Origin: JALORV01 sp035429805
GTDB taxonomy: Bacteria > Pseudomonadota > Gammaproteobacteria > Burkholderiales > Burkholderiaceae_F
NCBI GenBank assembly: GCA_035429805.1
Contig: DAOMFL010000004.1
Coordinates: 1-64,000, forward strand
DNA length: 64,000 bases
Reading direction: 5' to 3'
The number at the start of each line of letters is the position of its first letter. The stretch's first letter is position 1. Made by a program: the position numbers and the translations under genes. Under the pieces are notes generated by a model. It did no database searches. It had not been told where the DNA came from and saw nothing but the letters and a program-made list of their open reading frames with translations. Positions 45,145 through 54,090 of this stretch are shown here, one piece after another.

Positions 45145-45150
45145 TAGAAT
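45145..45150 (+). promoter_or_regulatory. Candidate -10 (TAGAAT) of gcdH
   Basis: TAGAAT 31 bases before the ATG at 45181. Unlike the leaderless cases, the leader is about 24 nt and contains GAGGT 4 nt before the start. Confidence 0.4.
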
Positions 45151-45180
45151 CTCCGATCCAACGCCAATGCCGAGGTCTGC

Positions 45181-46383
45181 ATGAACGCGCCCGAACGCTC
45201 GCATCGCCAGAAGGCCTCGTTCCAGTGGGACGATCCGCTGCTGCTCGAGCAGCAACTCACTGACGACGAACGCATGGTGCGTGACGCCGCCCGCGCCTAC
45301 GCGCAGGACAAGCTGGCTCCGCGCATCCTCGAAGCGTTCCGGCACGAGAAGAGCGACCCGTCGATATTCCGCGAGATGGGCGAACTCGGATTGCTCGGCA
45401 ACACGCTGCCCGCCGAGTACGGCGGCGCCGGCCTCAACTACGTCTGCTATGGGCTGATCGCGCGCGAGATCGAACGCGTCGACTCCGGCTACCGCTCGAT
45501 GATGAGCGTGCAGAGTTCGCTCGTCATGCTGCCGATCTACGAGTTCGGCTCGGAGGCACAGCGGCGCAAGTACCTGCCGAAGCTCGCACGCGGCGAGTGG
45601 ATCGGCTGCTTCGGCCTGACCGAACCCAATCACGGCTCGGACCCCGGCGGCATGGTGACACGCGCGCGGCGCGCCGACGGCGGCGTCCGGCTGACGGGCT
45701 CCAAGATGTGGATCAGCAACTCGCCGATCGCCGACGTGTTCGTCGTGTGGGCCAAGGACGACGGCGGCGTCATCCGCGGCTACATCCTCGAGAAGGGAAT
45801 GAAGGGACTCACCGCGCCGGCGATCCACGGCAAGTTCGGACTGCGCGCCTCGATCACCGGCGAAGTGGTGATGGACGACGTGTTCGTGCCGGCCGAGAAC
45901 GAACTGCCGAACGTCCAGGGGCTGAAGGGTCCGTTTGCGTGCCTAAACTCGGCGCGCTATGGCATCGCCTGGGGCGCGCTCGGTGCCGCCGAGTCGTGCT
46001 GGCACACCGCGCGCCAGTACGTGCTCGACCGCAAGCAGTTCGACCGGCCGCTGGCCGCCAACCAGCTGGTGCAGAAGAAGCTCGCGGACATGCAGACCGA
46101 GATCGCGCTCGCGCTGCAGGGTTGCCTGCGGCTCGGCCGCATGAAGGACGAAGGCACGGCCGCGGTCGAGATCACCAGCATCATGAAGCGCAACTCATGC
46201 GGCAAGGCGCTCGAAGTCGCGCGCACCGCGCGCGACATGCTGGGCGGCAACGGCATTTCCGACGAATACGGCGTCGTGCGCCACATGCTGAACCTCGAAG
46301 TCGTCAACACCTACGAGGGCACGCACGACATCCATGCGCTGATCCTCGGGCGCGCGCAGACCGGCATCCAGGCGTTCTTCTAG
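45181..46383 (+). CDS. gcdH: Glutaryl-CoA dehydrogenase
   Basis: 400-aa FAD enzyme of the acyl-CoA dehydrogenase family; oxidises and decarboxylates glutaryl-CoA to crotonyl-CoA in lysine/tryptophan catabolism. Motifs: EYGGAGLNYVCYGLIAREIERVDSGYRS, CFGLTEPNHGSDPGGM, and the catalytic Glu in VNTYEGTHDIHALILGRAQTG. ADMQTEI and MLGGNGISDEY are as in GcdH. It follows kynA directly but has its own promoter-like hexamer. Peripheral support for aromatic and lysine degradation here. Confidence 0.95.
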   Translation: MNAPERSHRQKASFQWDDPLLLEQQLTDDERMVRDAARAYAQDKLAPRILEAFRHEKSDPSIFREMGELGLLGNTLPAEYGGAGLNYVCYGLIAREIERVDSGYRSMMSVQSSLVMLPIYEFGSEAQRRKYLPKLARGEWIGCFGLTEPNHGSDPGGMVTRARRADGGVRLTGSKMWISNSPIADVFVVWAKDDGGVIRGYILEKGMKGLTAPAIHGKFGLRASITGEVVMDDVFVPAENELPNVQGLKGPFACLNSARYGIAWGALGAAESCWHTARQYVLDRKQFDRPLAANQLVQKKLADMQTEIALALQGCLRLGRMKDEGTAAVEITSIMKRNSCGKALEVARTARDMLGGNGISDEYGVVRHMLNLEVVNTYEGTHDIHALILGRAQTGIQAFF

Positions 46384-46401
46384 AACCGGTACGAGGGCTT
46401 C

Positions 46402-47349
46402 GTGCAGGCACTGCGTTACGCGGCCTTCGGGCCGATCGCCGACGTTCTGCGATTCGAAGACGTGCCGGCGCCAACGGCGGGGGAGCACGAGGTGGTCGTG
46501 CGGACGCACTTTGTCAGCATCAATCCGCTCGACTGGAAACTGGTCGAAGGCCAGTTCCGCCTGTTTGCGAAGGGACGACCTCCGTGCGGCGTCGGCGCGG
46601 AGTTCTCCGGTGAGGTGCTGCGCGTAGGCGCCCGGGTCGACAGCCTGCACGCCGGCGATCGCGTGGCAGCCTGGCTCAATCCGTTCGCCGAACCGCCGCG
46701 CGCGATGGCTGACGAAGTCCTTGTCGCCGCGTCCCAGTGTGTCCGTGTGCCGGACGATGTGGCGCTCGATGCCGCGGCCGTCGTGCCGGTCGCCGGACTC
46801 TCGGCGCTGCAGCTGATGGCGCAGGTGGATGTTCGACCGGGCCAGCGCATCCTCGTGCACGGTGCCGCCGGAGGGGTCGGCAGTTTCGTTGTCGCGATGC
46901 TGCGCGACCTCGGCGTCACGGTCGTCGCGACCGGCAGTTCGCGCAGCCAGGATTTCCTGCGGTCGCTGCAGCCCGACGCACAGGTCGATTACTCAACGCC
47001 CCCTCAAACCTGGCCGGGGCCGTTCGACGCCGTCATCGACTGCGCCAGCACGCTCGGAGCTTCGGCCGCGCCGGTGCTGCTGCCGCACGGAGGGCACGTC
47101 GCCGTCACGCTGCCATCCTTTCCGGGCGTCATCTTCGACCCGCTGCTGAACCCGTTCCGCCGGATTCGCCGCCACACGCTTCGTCTCAACCCGAATGCGG
47201 CCGAGTGCGCGCAGGTGCTCGCGCTCGTCGCCGAGGGTCGGATCAAGGTGCCGCTGACGCGGACCTATCCGTTCACGCAGGCGGTCGACGCGCTGGCTGC
47301 GTCACGCAGCGGACAGGTGCGCGGCAAGATCGCGCTGGCGCTCGTCTGA
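46402..47349 (+). CDS. NADP-dependent MDR-family oxidoreductase (quinone reductase-like)
   Basis: 315-aa zinc-free medium-chain dehydrogenase. N-terminal GroES-like domain (SINPLDWKLVEGQF, GAEFSGEV) and Rossmann domain with VHGAAGGVGSFVVAML. The zinc-ligand Cys/His set of alcohol dehydrogenases is absent, fitting the quinone-oxidoreductase subgroup. Start is GTG 46402. Substrate unknown. It lies 18 bases after gcdH and is likely co-transcribed. Confidence 0.9.
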   Translation: MQALRYAAFGPIADVLRFEDVPAPTAGEHEVVVRTHFVSINPLDWKLVEGQFRLFAKGRPPCGVGAEFSGEVLRVGARVDSLHAGDRVAAWLNPFAEPPRAMADEVLVAASQCVRVPDDVALDAAAVVPVAGLSALQLMAQVDVRPGQRILVHGAAGGVGSFVVAMLRDLGVTVVATGSSRSQDFLRSLQPDAQVDYSTPPQTWPGPFDAVIDCASTLGASAAPVLLPHGGHVAVTLPSFPGVIFDPLLNPFRRIRRHTLRLNPNAAECAQVLALVAEGRIKVPLTRTYPFTQAVDALAASRSGQVRGKIALALV

Positions 47350-47392
47350 AGCCCTTGCCGCCAGCGCAGTTGGCAGCGCCCTCCGGCATTGC

Positions 47393-47398
47393 TAGTCT
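47393..47398 (+). promoter_or_regulatory. Candidate -10 (TAGTCT) of the HdeD-like gene
   Basis: TAGTCT 54 bases before the ATG at 47452; a stem-rich leader with GGGGGAG before the start. Weak match. Confidence 0.25.
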
Positions 47399-47451
47399 CC
47401 GCGGCGCTGCGGCGGCGAGCTGCCGCCGATAACCACAAAACGGGGGAGACG

Positions 47452-48021
47452 ATGCAGTCACTGCTGAAGAAAGCATGGTGGGCGCTGCTGATCGGCGGCA
47501 TCGCGTCGGTGATCTTCGGCGTGCTGGCGCTGGTCTGGCCCGGTGTGACGCTCTTCGTGCTCGCCGTGTTCTTCGCCGCCACCGTGTTCGTCGACGGCAT
47601 CGCCATGATGGTGAGTGCGATCCGCAACCGCACCTCGGCGAGCCACTGGTGGCTGTGGCTGCTCGTGGGCCTGCTCGGCGTCGTCGCCGGCGGCATCGGC
47701 CTGCTGTCGCCGCCGACCGCGCTCGGCGCGCTGCTGCTCCTGATTTCCGCTTACGCCATCGCCATCGGTGTCCTCATGATCTGGGCGGGCTGGAAGATTC
47801 GGCAGGAAATCAGGCATGAGTGGCTGCTGTGGCTGCTGGGCGCGTTGTCGATCATGTTTGGCGTGATGCTGGTCAATCACCCGGCGGCCGGGCTGATGAC
47901 CGTGATCTGGTTCATCTCCGCATGGGCCATCGCCACCGGCATCATCAAGATCATGTTCGCCTTCGAGGCGCGCAGTTTCGCCGGCAAGGTCGAGAACTGG
48001 AACGCGAGCCCGGCCGCCTGA
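47452..48021 (+). CDS. HdeD/DUF308 family membrane protein
   Basis: 189-aa protein with six hydrophobic helices in three pairs, each pair beginning with a Trp/Leu-rich segment such as LLIGGIASVIFGVLALVWPGV, the DUF308 repeat. E. coli HdeD is linked to acid resistance at high cell density. Start ATG 47452 is chosen for its GGGGGAG ribosome site; an upstream in-frame start at 47389 would add a hydrophilic extension and is unlikely. Followed 10 bases later by a hydrolase gene. Confidence 0.9.
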   Translation: MQSLLKKAWWALLIGGIASVIFGVLALVWPGVTLFVLAVFFAATVFVDGIAMMVSAIRNRTSASHWWLWLLVGLLGVVAGGIGLLSPPTALGALLLLISAYAIAIGVLMIWAGWKIRQEIRHEWLLWLLGALSIMFGVMLVNHPAAGLMTVIWFISAWAIATGIIKIMFAFEARSFAGKVENWNASPAA

Positions 48022-48031
48022 GAGCGCCGCT

Positions 48032-48811
48032 GTGACCATCGGCTTCGCCGACATCCTCGGCGAGCGCCTCGAAGTCCTGCGCGTCGCCCCGGAGCGCCGC
48101 GGACCGTCGCTGGTGTTCCTGCACGAAGGACTGGGCTCTGTCGCTGGCTGGCGTGACTTTCCGCGAACGGTCTGCGACCGGCTTGGCGCGTCGGGGCTGG
48201 TCTATTCGCGCCGCGGCTATGGACGCTCGACGCGGCTGGGCCGTCCGCGCGGCACCGACTATCTCCATCGCGAGGCGTGGGAGGTACTGCCAGAGCTGCT
48301 GCAGCACCTCGGCATCGATGCGCCGCTGCTGGTCGGGCACAGCGACGGCGGCTCGATCGCGCTGCTCTATGCAGCACGCCACGCACCCCGCGCGATCGCG
48401 ATCATGGCGCCGCACGTGTTCGTCGAGGACGTGACGATCGCCGGCATCCGCACCGCGCGCGAAGCCTGGAAGCACGGCAAGCTGCGCGCCCCGCTGGCGC
48501 GCGTGCACGACGATCCAGACGGCGCCTTCTTCGGCTGGAACGACGGCTGGCTCGATCCCGCCTTCCGACTCTGGAACATCGAAGTTGAACTGCCCGCAAT
48601 CCGCTGCCCGGTGCTGGCGATCCAGGGCCATGACGACCAGTACGGCACGATGGAGCAGCTCGACCGCATCGCGGCCGGCGTGCGCGCGCCGTGCCGCCTG
48701 CTGAAGCTCGCCGACTGCGGACACGCGCCGCAGCGCGACCAGCCCGAGACCGTTATCGCGGCGATCGCGGCGCTTTACCGCGACGTCGCGGGAGAGACAG
48801 CGACAGGCTGA
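48032..48811 (+). CDS. Alpha/beta-fold hydrolase
   Basis: 259-aa hydrolase. Oxyanion-hole region LHEGLGSVAGW, nucleophile elbow GHSDGGSIAL (Ser ~ residue 93-95), acid in IQGHDDQYGT and catalytic His in DCGHAPQRDQPE. Cytosolic. The natural substrate is unknown. Start is GTG 48032 right after the HdeD-like gene. No cofactor domain. Confidence 0.9.
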   Translation: MTIGFADILGERLEVLRVAPERRGPSLVFLHEGLGSVAGWRDFPRTVCDRLGASGLVYSRRGYGRSTRLGRPRGTDYLHREAWEVLPELLQHLGIDAPLLVGHSDGGSIALLYAARHAPRAIAIMAPHVFVEDVTIAGIRTAREAWKHGKLRAPLARVHDDPDGAFFGWNDGWLDPAFRLWNIEVELPAIRCPVLAIQGHDDQYGTMEQLDRIAAGVRAPCRLLKLADCGHAPQRDQPETVIAAIAALYRDVAGETATG

Positions 48812-48846
48812 GAGATGGGCCCGACCTGACGCAGCTCTGCGGAAAC

Positions 48847-48875
48847 TGAAAACAAAACGGCGCCCGGAGGCGCCG
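48847..48875 (-). terminator. Rho-independent terminator of the SGNH lipoprotein gene
   Basis: On the minus strand a perfect 7-bp stem (48858-48864 with 48869-48875) is followed by TTTTGTTTT (48849-48857). It lies about 20 bases after the stop at 48896. Confidence 0.85.
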
Positions 48876-48895
48876 CTTGCCCGCTGGCTCCGTTC

Positions 48896-49870
48896 CTAAC
48901 GACCAATGGCCACGATCGCGCGCTGGGCTCCAAAGTTGTGCACCGCCGCCGAAGGATGCAGTTCATCCCAGAACATGTACGTGTCGGGGGTTGCGCACAC
49001 CGGCGCTGTGGGCGCCGTGAAAAACGGGTAACACGGCGCCGACGTGTTCGTGATGCCGAAGTTGCCCGGGCTGGTCTTGATCTCGTTCGAAAGCGCCCAG
49101 AAATCGACCACGAAGATGCTCAGGCCTGGGGAAACCGCCTTGACGGCCGGCAGCACCTGGGCCGCCAGTGCGCCGTTATAGCCGCTGGACATCCCGGTCG
49201 CGAGCGCGACCGCCTGGGCGCCAAGGCCCACCACGGCAGGATGCAGGCCCATGTTGGTCGCGTTTGCAAGAAGGATGTTCCGTGCGCCCGCCGCGTACAG
49301 CCGGTTGAGCAAGGTCGCGATGTCCGTTGCGGCCTGCGTCACTGCCGCCGTGGGCAGCGTCGCCGCGGCAGATGGATTTGCGGCGAGCAGTTCGAGGACG
49401 CGCCGAACATTGTTGCCGAAGGTCGTCCCGTCGACGATGACCAGGTGCTGCGGATTCACGACATAGCCGACCTTCTGCAGATACTGCTCCAGCTGCACCT
49501 GCATGTTCGGCAGCTTCTGCGCCACGGTGTCGGTCGGAATCACGCCAGTGGTGGCACCGCCCACGGCGAAATCGAGACCGCCGGAGGACGAAGCGACCAG
49601 CGTAACGCCGTATCGAGCCGCAACCAGCTGCGGATACAGCATGCCGTTGGCGGCCGTGCTCTTGCCTGCATACGGCGGCGCGGGGAAGCACAGCGGATCG
49701 GCCGACCCGCAGCGGTTTCCGATGTCGGCGCCGCTGGCGCCGATGACGGCCACCGCCGACGCAAATGGCTGCGGGTCCGGCGTGTTGTCACTGCCTCCGC
49801 ACGAAACCAGGAACAACGTCGCGGCGATGACCGCACTGAAGCGGGCCGCGTTGCGGCTGAAGTCAGACAT
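48896..49870 (-). CDS. SGNH/GDSL-like hydrolase lipoprotein
   Basis: 324-aa predicted lipoprotein (lipobox LVSC after FSAVIAATLF). SGNH blocks are recognisable but modified: block I reads IGASGADIGN, where GDS has become GAS but the Ser, Asp, Gly and Asn positions remain; DFAVGGATTG is block II; VDGTTFGNN takes the place of block III; and FWDELHPSAAVH gives the catalytic Asp-x-x-His. Likely an outer-membrane or secreted esterase/lipase. AAGGGGGAA precedes the ATG. A terminator follows. Catalysis is probable but the block I change is worth testing. Confidence 0.82.
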   Translation of the reverse strand: MSDFSRNAARFSAVIAATLFLVSCGGSDNTPDPQPFASAVAVIGASGADIGNRCGSADPLCFPAPPYAGKSTAANGMLYPQLVAARYGVTLVASSSGGLDFAVGGATTGVIPTDTVAQKLPNMQVQLEQYLQKVGYVVNPQHLVIVDGTTFGNNVRRVLELLAANPSAAATLPTAAVTQAATDIATLLNRLYAAGARNILLANATNMGLHPAVVGLGAQAVALATGMSSGYNGALAAQVLPAVKAVSPGLSIFVVDFWALSNEIKTSPGNFGITNTSAPCYPFFTAPTAPVCATPDTYMFWDELHPSAAVHNFGAQRAIVAIGR

Positions 49871-49953
49871 CGTTTTTCCCCCTTGTTGGATCGCTCTTCT
49901 GTGCCCGTCTCCTCGAGCGGCTTTCGATCATACGCCGCCGCCTGCGCCGGAAC

Positions 49954-50943
49954 TCATGCTGCACTGCCCGCTGATGCGCGTTTCAGACGATCGTGCACGG
50001 CCTCCCATTCCGGACCTTGACCGGGCTCAACAACGATCAGGCAGTCGGCCCCGCTGGCATCGAGGCGGCGCAGGTTGTCGTAGAGATTCCGGGCGTAGAC
50101 GGACGGCTGGTCGGCCGCCAGCAGATGCAGCCGCAGGTTGGGCGCCGACCGCACCGCCCAATCCGGTGCCAGCACGGCGACCGTGCGCGGCGCCAGCGCC
50201 GCCACGCAAGCGGCCACATCGGCGACCGCGACGAGTTCCAGCGGCGTGCGCGGTGCGTAGTGCTTCTCCAGCGTGCCGGACACTCGAGGCGCACCGGCGT
50301 CGGCGCCGGCAACCGGGGTTGCCAGTACGCGTTCTAGTTCGTCGCGCGTGACGGCGCCCGGGCGCAGCAGCCGCGGCGCCGGCCCCGTGAGGTCGACAAT
50401 CGTCGATTCGATGCCGACCGGGCAGGGACCGCCATCGAGCACGAGGTCAACGGCTCCCTGCGGCTTGACGCCGAGGTCGTCGATGACGTGCCGGGCGGTG
50501 GTGGGACTGATGCGGCCGAAGCGGTTGGCGCTCGGGGCCACGACGGCTCCGCCGAAGGCCCTGAGCAGCGCCTGCGCCCACGGGTGCGCCGGACAGCGCA
50601 GCCCGACCGTGTCCTGTCCGCCGGTGATCAGGTCCGACACGGCGGTGCCACGCTTCAGCACCAGCGTCAGCGGTCCCGGCCAGAAGGCCGCGGCCAGCCG
50701 CCGGGCCGACTCGGGTACTTCGGCCGCCCACTGCGGCAGGGCTGCCGCATCCGGGACGTGCACGATGACCGGGTGGTCGGCCGGCCGTCCCTTGGCAGCG
50801 AAGATCGCGCGCACCGCCGCCGCGTTGGTCGCATCGGCAGCCAGTCCATAGACGGTTTCGGTCGGCATCGCGACGAGCCCGCCGCGCCTGAGCACCGCGA
50901 CCGCCCGCGCGATCGCGTCCGCATCCACCGGCGGCGAGTCCAT
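49954..50943 (-). CDS. sua5: L-threonylcarbamoyladenylate synthase (Sua5/TsaC long type)
   Basis: 329-aa enzyme making threonylcarbamoyl-AMP for tRNA t6A37. The YrdC domain holds GGLVAMPTETVYGLAADA, KRGTAVS, TVGLRCPAHPW and SANRFGRISPT. The C-terminal ~120 residues are the Sua5-specific domain linked by GVSGTLEKHYAPRTPL. Full length for the long form. ATG 50943 lies 7 bases after purK, so it is part of the purC-E-K-sua5 unit. Pairs functionally with tcdA. Confidence 0.95.
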   Translation of the reverse strand: MDSPPVDADAIARAVAVLRRGGLVAMPTETVYGLAADATNAAAVRAIFAAKGRPADHPVIVHVPDAAALPQWAAEVPESARRLAAAFWPGPLTLVLKRGTAVSDLITGGQDTVGLRCPAHPWAQALLRAFGGAVVAPSANRFGRISPTTARHVIDDLGVKPQGAVDLVLDGGPCPVGIESTIVDLTGPAPRLLRPGAVTRDELERVLATPVAGADAGAPRVSGTLEKHYAPRTPLELVAVADVAACVAALAPRTVAVLAPDWAVRSAPNLRLHLLAADQPSVYARNLYDNLRRLDASGADCLIVVEPGQGPEWEAVHDRLKRASAGSAA

Positions 50944-50949
50944 GCGGCC

Positions 50950-52125
50950 TCAGCGCGGCGGCGCGATGCCGAGCACCTGTGCGACAAGCGTCGCACGCTC
51001 GAGCGCCTGTGGCAGTGTGGCGGCGACACAGGTCACGTGACCCATCTTGCGGCCGCGCCGGGCTTCACTCTTGCCATACAGGTGCAGCTTGGCGCCTGTC
51101 ACCGCCAGCACGGACGCCCAGTCAGGTTCGCGCAGGCGCTCGCCGTCGACCCAGACATCGCCCAGGATGTTCAGCATCACCGCGGGCGCGAGCAGGCTCG
51201 TATCGCCGAGCGGCTGGCCTGCCAGCACGCGCGCCTGCTCGTCGAACTGGCTGCTGACGCAGGCGTCGATCGTGTAGTGGCCGCTGTTGTGCGGCCTTGG
51301 TGCGATCTCGTTCGCCAGCAGCCGGCCATCGGCCAGCACGAAGAACTCGACGCACAGCACGCCGACGTAATCCATCGCGACCGCGACAGCGACGGCAGCC
51401 TCGCGCGCCCGCTGCGCCAGCGCGTCGTCGATGCGCGCCGGCACGATCGAGACGGCGAGTATGCCGCCGCGGTGCTCGTTCTCCGCGACCGGGAACGTGG
51501 TGACCGCGCCGCCGCGCGTGCGGGCGACGACGACCGACACTTCAACCTTGAGATCGAGCCGTTTCTCCAGCACGCACGGGACCGCGCCCATCGACTGCCA
51601 CGCGTCGCGCGCCTCGTCGACTGTCGTGACGCGCGCCTGCCCCTTGCCGTCGTAACCGAGCCGTGCGGACTTGAGAATTCCGGGCAGCAGCCGCGCATCG
51701 AGCCCGTCGAAGTCCGATGCCGCGGTGACTACCGCGTGCGGCGCGACTTCGATGCCGCTTGCGGCGAGGAAGCGCTTCTCACTGATGCGGTCCTGGGCGA
51801 TCGCGACGCTGGCTGCTTCGGGGCTGACGGCGCAGTTTCGCGAGAGAAATTCGAGCGCGGCCGCCGGCACGTTCTCGAACTCCGTCGTCGCCGCGCGGCA
51901 GCGCCACGCCAGTTCGGCGAGCGCGGCCTCGTCGAGATAGCCGGCACACAGGTGATCGTCGGCCACGGCACCCGCCGGACTGTCGCTGCCGGGATCGAGC
52001 ACCAGGACCTTGTATCCCAGCGATTGCGCCGCCATGCAGAACATGCGGCCGAGCTGGCCGCCTCCCAGCAGACCGAGCCAGTGGCCCGGAGCGAGCGGTG
52101 CGGACGTGGGCGAGGACGAAGTCAC
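50950..52125 (-). CDS. purK: 5-(carboxyamino)imidazole ribonucleotide synthase
   Basis: 391-aa ATP-grasp enzyme of purine synthesis: AIR + HCO3- + ATP to N5-CAIR. Motifs: GLLGGGQLGRMFCMAAQSLGY at the N-terminus, then FENVPAAALEFL, GYDGKGQ, VLEKRLDLKVEVSV and NEIAPRPHNSGH. Length is usual. The start is GTG at 52125, 34 bases after the purE stop. Co-transcribed with purE. Confidence 0.96.
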   Translation of the reverse strand: MTSSSPTSAPLAPGHWLGLLGGGQLGRMFCMAAQSLGYKVLVLDPGSDSPAGAVADDHLCAGYLDEAALAELAWRCRAATTEFENVPAAALEFLSRNCAVSPEAASVAIAQDRISEKRFLAASGIEVAPHAVVTAASDFDGLDARLLPGILKSARLGYDGKGQARVTTVDEARDAWQSMGAVPCVLEKRLDLKVEVSVVVARTRGGAVTTFPVAENEHRGGILAVSIVPARIDDALAQRAREAAVAVAVAMDYVGVLCVEFFVLADGRLLANEIAPRPHNSGHYTIDACVSSQFDEQARVLAGQPLGDTSLLAPAVMLNILGDVWVDGERLREPDWASVLAVTGAKLHLYGKSEARRGRKMGHVTCVAATLPQALERATLVAQVLGIAPPR

Positions 52126-52159
52126 GTTGGAGCCGCAGCGCGCCGCGCCGCGCGGGCCG

Positions 52160-52660
52160 CTACAGCGGCAGCGTCATGTTGCGCGCCTTTTCCGTCTGGG
52201 TGGCGCGGTACTGCGCGAGCTTCATCGCAAGCGCGGAATCCTCGGTCGCGAGCATCGCGACGGCGAACAGCGCCGCGTTGGCTGCGCCGGCCTCGCCGAT
52301 CGCGAAGGTCGCCACCGGCACGCCCTTCGGCATCTGCACGATCGACAGCAGCGAGTCCTCGCCGCGCAGGTACTTCGAAGGGATCGGCACGCCGAGCACA
52401 GGGATCACGGTCTTCGAGGCAATCATGCCCGGCAGGTGCGCCGCGCCGCCGGCCCCGGCGATGATAGCCTTCAGCCCCCGCGCGCGCGCCTCGTCTGCGT
52501 ACGCGAACATGTCGTCCGGCGTGCGGTGAGCCGAGACGACACGCGCCTCGAAGCGGACGCCGAATTCCTTCAGCACCTCGCAGGCGTGCTGCATCACGTC
52601 CCAGTCGGAATTGGATCCCATGACGACGCCGACCAGGGGAGGATGACCGTGGCTGTTCAT
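52160..52660 (-). CDS. purE: N5-carboxyaminoimidazole ribonucleotide mutase
   Basis: 166-aa class I PurE; converts N5-CAIR to CAIR. GVVMGSNSDWDVM, VSAHRTPDDMFAYA and GAGGAAHLPGMIASKT are the standard motifs, including the active-site His of SAHRTP. Follows purC by 65 bases and precedes purK. Normal length and context. Confidence 0.97.
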   Translation of the reverse strand: MNSHGHPPLVGVVMGSNSDWDVMQHACEVLKEFGVRFEARVVSAHRTPDDMFAYADEARARGLKAIIAGAGGAAHLPGMIASKTVIPVLGVPIPSKYLRGEDSLLSIVQMPKGVPVATFAIGEAGAANAALFAVAMLATEDSALAMKLAQYRATQTEKARNMTLPL

Positions 52661-52725
52661 TCAGTGTGTCGGCCGCGGGAGCGGCGGGCCGGCCTCTGCG
52701 GCCGCGAAGGCGCGATTGTAGGCAA

Positions 52726-53619
52726 TCAGTCGACGGTCTTGCCGGTCAGGCGCTTCAGCGCCTCGCGGTACTTCGCCGCCGTCTTCTCGACGATGTCGGC
52801 CGGCAGATCGGGCGGCGGCGGCGTCTTGTTCCAGTGCTGCTGCTCGAGCCAGTCGCGCACGAACTGCTTGTCGAACGACGGCGGCGAGATGCCTTCCTCG
52901 TATTCGTCGGCGGGCCAGAAGCGCGAGGAATCGGCGGTCAGCACTTCGTCCATCAGCCGCAGGTCGCCGTCGGCATCCGTGCCGAACTCGAACTTGGTGT
53001 CGGCGATGATGATGCCGCGCGTCAGCGCGTATTCGGCCGCAGCCTGGTACAGCATCAGCGACACCGTGCGCACCTTGAACGCCAGCTCGGCGCCGACCGC
53101 CTGCTTGGCCACGTCGAAGCTGATGTTCTCGTCGTGCAGGCCGCGTTCAGCCTTGGTCGCCGGCGTGAAGATGGGCTCCGGCAGCCGGCTTGCCATCTGC
53201 AGGCCGGCAGGCAGTGTGATGCCGCAGACGTCTCCGGTCTTCTGGTAGTCCTTCCACCCGGAACCGATCAGGTAGCCGCGCACGACGCACTCGACCGGTA
53301 TCGGCCTGAGCTTCAACGCCACCACCGCGCGGCCACGCACCTGCTCGCGCTCGTTTGGCGCAACGACGCTTTCCGGATCGATGCCGGTCAGGTGATTGGG
53401 GATGATGTGCGCCAGCTTCTCGAACCAGAAGTTCGACATCGCATTGAGCACGCGGCCCTTGTCGGGGATCGGCTGGTTCATCACGACATCGAATGCCGAC
53501 AACCGGTCCGACGTGACCAGCAGCAGCTTGTCGTCGCCGACGGCGTAGCTGTCGCGGACCTTACCGCGGTAGACGAGCGGCAGCGAACGGATGTCTGAAT
53601 TCAGCAACCCGGATTTCAT
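52726..53619 (-). CDS. purC: SAICAR synthase
   Basis: 297-aa ATP-dependent ligase joining CAIR and aspartate. Motifs: YRGKVRDSYAVGDDKLLLVTSDRLSAFDVVM, then VVRGYLIGSGWKDYQ, DENISFD and IIADTKFEFG with catalytic acidic residues. The start is ATG 53619 with GGAGGAG upstream; longer in-frame starts up to 53742 enter the dgkA gene. Long plant/bacterial type. First of purC-E-K-sua5. Confidence 0.96.
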   Translation of the reverse strand: MKSGLLNSDIRSLPLVYRGKVRDSYAVGDDKLLLVTSDRLSAFDVVMNQPIPDKGRVLNAMSNFWFEKLAHIIPNHLTGIDPESVVAPNEREQVRGRAVVALKLRPIPVECVVRGYLIGSGWKDYQKTGDVCGITLPAGLQMASRLPEPIFTPATKAERGLHDENISFDVAKQAVGAELAFKVRTVSLMLYQAAAEYALTRGIIIADTKFEFGTDADGDLRLMDEVLTADSSRFWPADEYEEGISPPSFDKQFVRDWLEQQHWNKTPPPPDLPADIVEKTAAKYREALKRLTGKTVD

Positions 53620-53662
53620 CGATTTCTCCTCCGGGGCGAAGTGTAAGGCGCGCCGCAATCCG

Positions 53663-54082
53663 TCAGAGAAAGCGCGCGCCGAGGATCGCGAGCCAGGTTG
53701 CGCCCGCCAGCAGCAGCGACAACATGACCGCGGCGCTGCCATAGTCCTTGGCGCGCTTGCCGAGCGGGTTGATCTCGAGGCTGTCGCGGTCGATCGCCGC
53801 TTCGATGCCGGTGTTGAGCAGTTCGACGATCAGTACGAGCACGACAACGCCGGCCAACAGGATCTTCTCGATGACGCCCACCGGCAGCAGCAGTGCCGCG
53901 GGAATCATCACGGCGGCCAGCAGCGCCTCCAGCCGGAATGCGTCCTCGTGGGCCCACGCCGCGCGCAGGCCGTCGAGCGAATAGCGCGTCGCGTTCAGCA
54001 GCCGCTGCAGGCCGCGCTTGCCCTTGAGGCTGCGGCTGTCGGCAGCATCTTCGCGGCCGCTCTGATGCGTTTCGAGTGTCAC
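53663..54082 (-). CDS. dgkA: Diacylglycerol kinase
   Basis: 139-aa small three-helix membrane kinase that recycles diacylglycerol to phosphatidic acid. The catalytic helix has VELLNTGIEAAIDR and the amphipathic N-terminal part ends in AHEDAFRLEA. The start is GTG 54082, lying 8 nt after TATCAT (54091-54096 on the minus strand), again a leaderless geometry; an upstream start at 54184 would run into the divergent promoter of the M14 gene. Normal length is ~120-140 aa. Confidence 0.93.
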   Translation of the reverse strand: MTLETHQSGREDAADSRSLKGKRGLQRLLNATRYSLDGLRAAWAHEDAFRLEALLAAVMIPAALLLPVGVIEKILLAGVVVLVLIVELLNTGIEAAIDRDSLEINPLGKRAKDYGSAAVMLSLLLAGATWLAILGARFL

Positions 54083-54090
54083 GGCCGTCG

